Assembly: GCF_030656345.1 (NCBI RefSeq)
Contig: NZ_JAUSNR010000007.1
Span: 47,365-111,364 of the forward strand
DNA length: 64,000 bases
DNA from: Pseudotabrizicola sp.
GTDB taxonomy: Bacteria; Pseudomonadota; Alphaproteobacteria; Rhodobacterales; Rhodobacteraceae
Direction: 5' to 3'
Under the pieces are notes generated by a model, which searched no databases, was not told the DNA's origin, and saw only the letters and a list, made by a program, of their open reading frames with translations. Shown in pieces: positions 58,729-64,000 of this stretch (position 1 is the stretch's first letter; every line of letters begins with the position of its first letter). The position numbers and the translations under genes are program-made.

Positions 58729-60907
58729 AGCCTTCCCGATCCGACAAGAGGCCGCGCTATCACAGATGCCCGCTCAAAACGCGGCAAGCTGGGCGCGGGC
58801 TGGCTTCCCGGTGTTTCCTTGTGGGCCGAGCAAGCAACCCTTGACGCCGCACGGGTTCAAGGATGCGACCGCCGATCTGGGCGAAGTCGCAGCATTCTGG
58901 CAGGCGCACCCCAAGGCGCTCGTGGGCATCCCCACCGGGGGGGCAAGCGGGTTATTCGTGGTGGACCTCGACACCGACCGCGACACCGGCGAGGCCATAG
59001 GGGAGGCTTCCTTTGGCGCGCTGGGCCTGTCCTACTTGATCGGCAGCGTTCCGACCGTCGCAACCCCAAGCGGGGGGCGGCATCTGTATTTCCGTGCCTG
59101 CGGGGTTGGAAGCACCACCGGCAAACTAGGCCGGAAAATCGACACGCGGGGCGATGGTGGATACATCATTGCGCCCGGCTCTGTAACGCCGCTGGGGGCC
59201 TATCGGCTCTTGAACGGCTCAATCACCCCTGACGCCCTGACAAGCGTTCCTGCGGCCATTCTGGAACCCCTGCGGGGCAAGCCTTCAGACACCGCTGCAA
59301 CGCTGTTTCAGGTCGCCACAGAAGGCCACTATTCTTTTGTTGGCGACCGTCACAAGGCCGACCAGACCGAGGTGCAGGAAATCCTCTCCTACATCCCGCC
59401 AGACTGCGGGTATGACGAATGGTGCGGGGTGCTGATGGGCCTGCATGACCATTTCAGCGGATCGACTGCGGGCCTCGACCTTGCCGATGGATGGAGTGCG
59501 CAGGGGTCAAAGTATCAGCCTGGCGAACCCGCTGCAAAGTGGAACAGTTTCAAGGCTGGCGGCGGCAAGGGGTGGGGCAGCGTCTGCGAGTTGGCCCGGC
59601 AGAACGGGGCCGATCTGGCAGATATTGCTCGCCGCCACAGAGGGCGGCAGACAACGCCAATGTTTAGCGCGGCAGCGGGCCGAGGCGGCGGCATCGAGGC
59701 TGCGCCGAAGGCCGCTAGGTCAAAGCGACAAGACCGCGTGAAGTGGTGCGCCGATGTCGCCTGCACCATTTTGGAGGAAAGCCCCGACTGGGCGGAGGTG
59801 CTAGCGCATGATGAATTTACCGGGCTGGATATGCTCTTGAAGCCTATCCCCGGAACGACTGTGCCGCGCTCGACCTTTGCCGCCCGCCCCCTGACTGACA
59901 ACGATATCACGGCGGCGGTGCGTTGGTTTAACCGCAACGGCTTTCCCGATGCCACGAAGAACGGCACTGCGGACGCCCTTTTTCTGGTAGCGGGGCAAAA
60001 CATCATTTCCCCGGTGCGCCATTTCCTTGAGGGGCTGGCGTGGGATGGTGTTCACAGGGCGGGGGATTGGCTTACCCGGTATTGTGGCGCGGAACCTGCT
60101 GACCTGACCGCAAAGGTGGGCAAGGCTTGGCTGGTGGCGGCGGTGGCGCGGGCCTTGAGGCCCGGTTGCAAGGCCGATTGCGCATTAGTGCTGGAAGGCA
60201 GACAGGGGGCCGGAAAGTCATCCATCCTGCGCGCCTTGGCCGGGGATGACTGGTTTAGCGATAGCCTGCGCGACATGCACGGCAAGGATGCCAGCGCTGC
60301 GCTGCGAGGCAAATGGATTATCGAATTGCCGGAACTGTCGGCAATGCGCCGATCCGACACCGAAGCCGTCAAAGCATTCCTGAGCCGCACCGAAGAACGC
60401 TACCGCCCCGCCTATGGCCGCACAGAGGTTATCGAACCCCGGCGGTGCATCTTTGCCGGAACCACCAACCGCAATGATTACCTGACCGATGACACAGGGG
60501 GGCGGCGGTTCTGGCCGGTTGTGGTGGGTGCGGTGGATCTGGATGGCCTGACCCGCGACCGGGAACAACTCTGGGCCGAAGCTGTGGCGTTGTATCAGGC
60601 CGGGGAACGCTGGTGGCTCGACCGTGCAGACGAAGGCACAGCAGCGGCAGTGGTGGCGACACGGGCGGCGGATGACCCTTGGGCGGCTGATGTGCTGCGC
60701 GTAGTCGATGGCCTGTCAGAGGTAAGCACCCGCGATGTGTTTCAGCTTTTGGAAATCCCGTTGGATCGACGCAACAAGGCCGACGCCATGCGGATTACCG
60801 GCATCATCACCCGCGCGGGCTGGGCACGTTCTGGCAAGTTTACGAGCGGGCCGAGCCGTGACCTGTCGCGGTTCCTGCCACCGGGGGGGGCGGCAAGCCA
60901 TGTATGA
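58721..60907 (+). CDS. Bifunctional DNA primase/polymerase plus VapE-type helicase (satellite replication protein)
   Basis: 728 aa from ATG 58721, with AGAGG upstream. The N-terminal prim-pol domain (about 15-200) has FPVFPCGPSKQPLTPHGFKDATAD, FVVDLDTD (DxD metal pair) and GRHLYFRA, GGYIIAPGS. The C-terminal virulence-associated E (VapE) ATPase (about 370-650) has LVLEGRQGAGKSSILRALAG (Walker A), KWIIELPELSAM (Walker B), FAGTTNRNDYLTDDTGGRRFWPV (sensor). Such proteins replicate phage satellites and some plasmids. It is directly followed by iterons, the position expected for the origin it would act on. Confidence 0.92.
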   Translation: MGEAFPIRQEAALSQMPAQNAASWARAGFPVFPCGPSKQPLTPHGFKDATADLGEVAAFWQAHPKALVGIPTGGASGLFVVDLDTDRDTGEAIGEASFGALGLSYLIGSVPTVATPSGGRHLYFRACGVGSTTGKLGRKIDTRGDGGYIIAPGSVTPLGAYRLLNGSITPDALTSVPAAILEPLRGKPSDTAATLFQVATEGHYSFVGDRHKADQTEVQEILSYIPPDCGYDEWCGVLMGLHDHFSGSTAGLDLADGWSAQGSKYQPGEPAAKWNSFKAGGGKGWGSVCELARQNGADLADIARRHRGRQTTPMFSAAAGRGGGIEAAPKAARSKRQDRVKWCADVACTILEESPDWAEVLAHDEFTGLDMLLKPIPGTTVPRSTFAARPLTDNDITAAVRWFNRNGFPDATKNGTADALFLVAGQNIISPVRHFLEGLAWDGVHRAGDWLTRYCGAEPADLTAKVGKAWLVAAVARALRPGCKADCALVLEGRQGAGKSSILRALAGDDWFSDSLRDMHGKDASAALRGKWIIELPELSAMRRSDTEAVKAFLSRTEERYRPAYGRTEVIEPRRCIFAGTTNRNDYLTDDTGGRRFWPVVVGAVDLDGLTRDREQLWAEAVALYQAGERWWLDRADEGTAAAVVATRAADDPWAADVLRVVDGLSEVSTRDVFQLLEIPLDRRNKADAMRITGIITRAGWARSGKFTSGPSRDLSRFLPPGGAASHV

Positions 60908-60909
60908 GA

Positions 60910-61142
60910 GCGGAACCTTGTGCGGAACCTCATGCGGAACCTGCCCTGAAAAACCCTGTAAAAACAGACATACCCCGCAAATGCGGAACCTCGCGGAACC
61001 TTTTCCCACACATTTCACCAGAACATCTAACCAACTGAAAATAATGAGGTAATCGGGTATATGTCTGTTCCGCAGGTTCCGCACTTAAGGGGGTTTGGTG
61101 GTTCTGGACGAAATGTATGGAAAAAGGTTCCGCAGGTTCCGC
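60910..61142. repeat. Iterons and inverted repeats: candidate replication origin of the element
   Basis: GCGGAACCT occurs at 60910, 60922 and 60934 (12-bp spacing), 60983 and 60993. Its complement AGGTTCCGC occurs at 61074, 61125 and 61134. AACAGACATA (60963) pairs with TATGTCTGTT (61060). The two outer arms (60983-61016 and 61110-61142) are imperfect inverted copies. Between them lies an AT-rich stretch (accaactgaaaataatgagg). The ORF track entries here have no ribosome-binding site. Confidence 0.75.
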
Positions 61143-61184
61143 ACTCCCAGACGCAGGCACGTTCAAAACAGAAGGAAAGCGACC

Positions 61185-62876
61185 ATGACGACCGAAGAAA
61201 AGCGACAGGATCTCATAAGACAACAGCAGGCGGCAATTGCTCGCGCGGAGAGACGCATCGCCACACAACAGACGCAAGGCGGCGGCGGGGGCATTGACTA
61301 CGATGCTCTTGCGGAGAAAGCGCTGGCTGCGCGTAAAGCCCAGCCCGCAGGTACAGCGGTTAACCCGTTTGCGGAGTTTGCGCCTAAGCCCAACCCGTTT
61401 GCAAAGTTCGCACCCGAGAGTCCCATCTCCGGTCAGAGCATGAATCCGGAACAGATAGCCGCGCGCGCCCGCGCGCGCCGTAGGCTCGCTGAGCAACAAG
61501 CACAGGCGCAGGCACTGGAAGGCCCAAGCGTCTCCAGTGTGGCGGGAAACTTTGGAGCGGGAACGCAAACTGGCATCGCGCAAATGGCTGGCTTCCCAGT
61601 CGATGCCGTCACCGGCGCAATCAATGGCGTGGGCGAGATGACAGGCATGTGGGGGCCGATTGAAAGCCCATTGGGCGGTTCCGCCAGCATAGACGCTGCG
61701 CTACAGCCCTTTCGGGCGAACATCCCTGAACCACAGAACACCACAGAGCGCATGGCACGGCGCGTAGGAGAGGAAGTAGGGGCGTCGGTTGTCGCTGCGC
61801 CCGTGGCAATGGGCAGCGCCGCTGTACGGGCTGCTCCGGGCTTGTTCGCGGGCACTGAGGCGGCGTCTGCCATCGGTTCGGGCGCGGGAGCGGCAATTGC
61901 CAATGAGATTGCGCCTGGCAGCACGACTGCGGAAATCGTCGGGCTCCTTGCTGGTGGCGTTCCTGCGGGCTATGCGGCGGGCCGCGCGCTGGGTGCCAAC
62001 GGATCAGATGCTGTGGTGCGCGGTGGGATTGAAGACCAACGTATGATGGCAGCGGACGCATATGCGCCCGTGCGGGCAGACACTCGGGTTCTGCCTCAAG
62101 ATTCAGTTGATAACTTTGCGCTGGGCATTTCAAACCGGATGAGTGCGGAACGGATCAACTCCCGCCTGCAGCCGTCATCGTCTGCGGTTCTTGATGCAAT
62201 TGTGGCTGATACTGCAAACCCCATGCGGATTGAGGATATTGAAAACCTGCGTCGCCTGACTGAGAGCAGTATTCCTGGCACCGCTGCGCCAGCGGATCGT
62301 CGCCTTGCTGGCATCATGAAAAGCGAAATCACCGACTACCTGAACAACTTGAACGATCCGATAGCCGATAGCTTGCGAGAAGGCCGGGACGCGCATCGCC
62401 GCGCAACAGCGGCGCAATCCATTGATGACGCTTCCACAAAAGCGGTGCGGCGCGCTGCCAGCACAGGAAGTGGCGGAAATGAAATCAACGCCATGCGGCA
62501 AAATCTGCGCAGCATTCTGGACAACCCGCGCAAAGCTCGATCCTTCAAGCCGGAAGAACTGGCCTTGATGGAGCAAGTCGTTCGCGGAACAGGCGGGCAA
62601 AATGCCCTGCGCAGCCTTTCGCGCCTCGCCCCGACCAGTGGCGGGCTTTCGGCCATGCTTGGCGTCGGGGGCGTGATGGCAAGCCCTGCCGTGGCGCTAC
62701 CAATCATGGCCATAACTGAACTGGCAAAGGCTGGGGGGGAGCGGTCAACACGCAGGGTTGTTGACGCGCTTATGCAGAGCATAGCCCCTGACCGAGTGCT
62801 GAAAACCGGCGAGACAGGTATAAACTCGGTTGTCAGAGCCTTGCTGGCAGGCCGCGCTATTGCTGGGGGCGAGTGA
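61185..62876 (+). CDS. Large phage/satellite protein of unknown function, possibly virion-associated
   Basis: 563 aa from ATG 61185, with AAGGAA upstream. Highly Ala/Gln/Arg-rich N-terminal helix (EEKRQDLIRQQQAAIARAERRIATQQ), a Gly run and repeated NPFAEFAPKPNPFAKFAP. The centre has hydrophobic Gly/Ala segments (EVGASVVAAPVAMGSAAVRAAPGLFAG, IVGLLAGGVPAGYAAGRALG) of the kind seen in phage ejection/pilot proteins. The C-terminal half is helical (RIEDIENLRRLTESSIPGTAAPADRRLAGIMKSEITDYL). No catalytic motif. A DNA-ejection or internal virion role is my best guess and is weak. Confidence 0.7.
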   Translation: MTTEEKRQDLIRQQQAAIARAERRIATQQTQGGGGGIDYDALAEKALAARKAQPAGTAVNPFAEFAPKPNPFAKFAPESPISGQSMNPEQIAARARARRRLAEQQAQAQALEGPSVSSVAGNFGAGTQTGIAQMAGFPVDAVTGAINGVGEMTGMWGPIESPLGGSASIDAALQPFRANIPEPQNTTERMARRVGEEVGASVVAAPVAMGSAAVRAAPGLFAGTEAASAIGSGAGAAIANEIAPGSTTAEIVGLLAGGVPAGYAAGRALGANGSDAVVRGGIEDQRMMAADAYAPVRADTRVLPQDSVDNFALGISNRMSAERINSRLQPSSSAVLDAIVADTANPMRIEDIENLRRLTESSIPGTAAPADRRLAGIMKSEITDYLNNLNDPIADSLREGRDAHRRATAAQSIDDASTKAVRRAASTGSGGNEINAMRQNLRSILDNPRKARSFKPEELALMEQVVRGTGGQNALRSLSRLAPTSGGLSAMLGVGGVMASPAVALPIMAITELAKAGGERSTRRVVDALMQSIAPDRVLKTGETGINSVVRALLAGRAIAGGE

Positions 62877-62877
62877 C

Positions 62878-63576
62878 ATGGCATTGCCGAAGAAAAGTCC
62901 CCAACGAGAAAAGAAACTCGCGCCTTTTACCCCATCCCCAACACTTATGGGCGGGGCAGACATCAAGCCCGAACAAGATGAAGCCGTTTTTGATGGGTTG
63001 ACCGAGGCCGAAAGAGAAAAGGTCAAACAAACGCTTGCGAAAGCTCGCGCACGAACCAATGGCCCGCCAATGGGTCTGAAGATGGAAGATGGCGTTCTAA
63101 ACGTCTTGCACAGGGCATCACACAACGAAGCCGCGACGGGTTTATTGTTGATGGCCGATCTGGGGACAGCAGACCCCCATTTTCACGCCGGCGTCACAGG
63201 ACAGGTTGCGACTCTGGGCTCACATGGCAAAAAGCTGGACGAAGTTAACAGCAACTTTGTCTTGTCGGTCGTCAGAGCAGTTGAACCGCGCGACGAGTTG
63301 GAAGCCATGCTCGCTGTCCAAATGGGTGCTATCCATGCAGCCACAATGATGATGGCGCGAAAGTTCAACCATGTTGACACCATCCCCCAGCAAGACGCGG
63401 CAGAACGGGCCTTGAACAAGCTGGCGCGCACCTATGCCATGCAGATGGAAGCCCTGAAACGATACCGCACTGGGGGGCAGCAAAAGGTGACGGTGGAGCA
63501 TGTGACGGTTAACGCGGGCGGGCAGGCGATTGTCGGGGCTGTCGCGCATGGGGTGGGGGGGCAGCATGAAAAGTGA
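62878..63576 (+). CDS. Phage-associated protein of unknown function
   Basis: 232 aa from ATG 62878, starting right after the previous stop. The body has ERDELEAMLAVQMGAIHAATMMMARKF-type helices and the C-terminus reads KVTVEHVTVNAGGQAIVGAVAHG, a tail I recognise from small proteins next to HGGxSTG genes in alphaproteobacterial prophages ('VEHVTVN.GGQAIVG'). The pair may be conserved. Function unknown. It overlaps the next start by 11 bp. Confidence 0.75.
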   Translation: MALPKKSPQREKKLAPFTPSPTLMGGADIKPEQDEAVFDGLTEAEREKVKQTLAKARARTNGPPMGLKMEDGVLNVLHRASHNEAATGLLLMADLGTADPHFHAGVTGQVATLGSHGKKLDEVNSNFVLSVVRAVEPRDELEAMLAVQMGAIHAATMMMARKFNHVDTIPQQDAAERALNKLARTYAMQMEALKRYRTGGQQKVTVEHVTVNAGGQAIVGAVAHGVGGQHEK

Positions 63577-63838
63577 CGATAACCCCATGCACCCCGCACA
63601 AAGGCTGATGGATGCGCCCAGATGCTGTGCGAGGTCGAAGCGCAGCGGGGAACCATGTAAGGCCCCAGCGGTCAAAGGCTGGGATGTGTGCCGGATGCAT
63701 GGCGCGGGTGGCGGTGCGCCTGCAGGCGAGGGCCACGGCATGTGGCGGCACGGTGGACGAACTAAGCAGAGCGACGATATCCGGTTGATAACACAAACTG
63801 CGGGGCGCTGGGCAAAGTGGCTGGGGCAGATGGCTTAG
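63566..63838 (+). CDS. HGGxSTG-like small Cys-motif protein
   Basis: 90 aa from ATG 63566. MDAPRCCARSKRSGEPCKAPAVKGWDVCRMHGAGGGAP fits the CGAxTRxGxPCxxPAxxGKxRCRxHGG pattern of HGGxSTG/zinc-binding-like proteins of prophages and integrated elements, though the final HGG reads HGAGG here. C-terminal GMWRHGGRTKQSDDI. The 3' end overlaps by 4 bp a minus-strand frame that runs to the window edge. The exact role in known elements is unproven. Confidence 0.75.
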   Translation: MKSDDNPMHPAQRLMDAPRCCARSKRSGEPCKAPAVKGWDVCRMHGAGGGAPAGEGHGMWRHGGRTKQSDDIRLITQTAGRWAKWLGQMA

Positions 63839-64000
63839 CGGCCAAGGGGTGTCGTTCTAACCGACATTCCCCAAGTGGCCTGCCGCTTGACTTCAAGATC
63901 GCCTGATTTTGCTCGCTGGGCAAGCGTTCTTCGCCCCGAGCGGTGTCTGTCGTCGCGCAAACGGCCGAAGTCGGGTGGATCAAGCCTCGAACCCGCAGCA
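63835..64000 (-). CDS. C-terminal end of an unknown gene (5' partial at the window edge)
   Basis: An open minus-strand frame runs from the right edge to TAA at 63837-63835 and reads SRLDPPDFGRLRDDRHRSG, then AQRAKSGDLEVKRQATWGMS. It is Arg-rich and stop-free for 54 codons, and it meets the + strand gene stop to stop with 4 bp overlap. No family is recognised. It may be a host gene beyond the element or another element gene on the opposite strand. The ORF track gives other frames here, so confidence is low. Confidence 0.4.
   Translation of the reverse strand, partial: AAGSRLDPPDFGRLRDDRHRSGRRTLAQRAKSGDLEVKRQATWGMSVRTTPLGR

Larger units (their letters stand above)
55504..64000. mobile_element. 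Phage-satellite-like integrative element (left part; right end outside the window)
   Basis: Integrase, an overlapping unknown, an AlpA-like HTH protein, three small unknowns and a prim-pol/VapE replication protein are followed by an iteron-type region and phage-type genes. All are on the + strand with short or overlapping junctions. No capsid, tail, terminase large subunit or lysis gene is recognised in the part seen, which suits a satellite (P4/PICI-like) or a degraded prophage. The left boundary is taken at a tRNA-Ser 3'-end fragment. Confidence 0.75.

Noticed and set aside
60735-61297. Small ORFs (105, 122, 78 aa) around the iterons
   Set aside because: No ribosome-binding site; their sequence is generated by the GCGGAACCT repeats on both strands.
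63762-63983. 73-aa minus-strand ORF in the track
   Set aside because: Overlaps the HGGxSTG-like gene in a frame with no family pattern; the alternative frame ending at 63835 is more coding-like.

Overview
The window is a piece of an alphaproteobacterial chromosome, most likely a Rhodobacterales/Paracoccaceae member related to Rhodobacter, Gemmobacter or Tabrizicola. This rests on the high GC content, the four-subunit sarcosine oxidase operon, the VPLPA-CTERM-type tail, a bacterial NDUFS4-like protein beside uvrB, and a family of GC-rich intergenic repeats ('...aaatactcccggggg...') that I recall from that order. No database was searched. Family names come from motifs read in the translated frames.

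Layout. 1-3.1 kb: end of a possibly type-I-secreted protein, then an ABC-2 capsule/polysaccharide exporter (kpsT, a kpsE-like gene, and divergent kpsM). 3.2 kb: tRNA-Glu. 3.3-13.6 kb: housekeeping genes (recJ, glpX, hom, a lipoprotein, a small membrane protein, three TadE/TadG-like genes, glutamate dehydrogenase). 13.7-18.8 kb: sarcosine oxidase soxBDAG. 19-26 kb: glyoxalase I, thyX, an AT-richer HNH gene, an orphan ParA, a membrane-anchored NYN RNase-like protein, uvrB with a near-consensus SOS box, and an NDUFS4-like subunit. 26.1-26.8 kb: a dead IS5-type transposase remnant.

26.8-50.2 kb is the most unusual part. It is a nearly gapless one-strand cluster of 20 genes: a branched-chain/aromatic-type (HAAT) ABC importer, an Fe-ADH-like protein, an AraC regulator, a LivF ATPase fused to a Tm-1-like (UPF0261) domain, a PEP-hydrolase/Tm-1 C-half TIM barrel, a 979-residue flotillin-like protein carrying 33 consecutive exact 11-residue repeats, two CoxG-like SRPBCC proteins, a molybdenum hydroxylase (FAD, 2Fe-2S, and a large subunit split over two genes), a MoxR AAA+ plus CoxE-like vWA maturation pair, three lactonase/amidohydrolase-type hydrolases (one fused to an isochorismatase fold lacking its Cys nucleophile), and an SDR. 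My inference is a membrane-organised pathway that imports a small, probably cyclic, substrate, hydroxylates it with a molybdoenzyme, opens a ring and oxidises the product. The substrate is not identifiable from sequence. Neither the Tm-1 fusion nor the giant flotillin has a known role in such a pathway.

50.5-54.1 kb: an oppositely oriented, translationally coupled gluconate/idonate-type operon (SDR, gntK, 3-hydroxyisobutyrate-DH-like, dimeric barrel, LacI/GntR regulator) with a 28-bp perfect palindromic operator upstream. 54.3-55.2 kb: a VPLPA-CTERM protein with a strong terminator and a truncated gene fragment. From about 55.5 kb to the right edge: the left part of an integrated phage-satellite-like element (tyrosine integrase, AlpA-like protein, several small unknowns, prim-pol/VapE-type replication protein, a downstream iteron and inverted-repeat region that looks like a replication origin, and phage-type late or unknown genes). 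Its far end lies outside the window.
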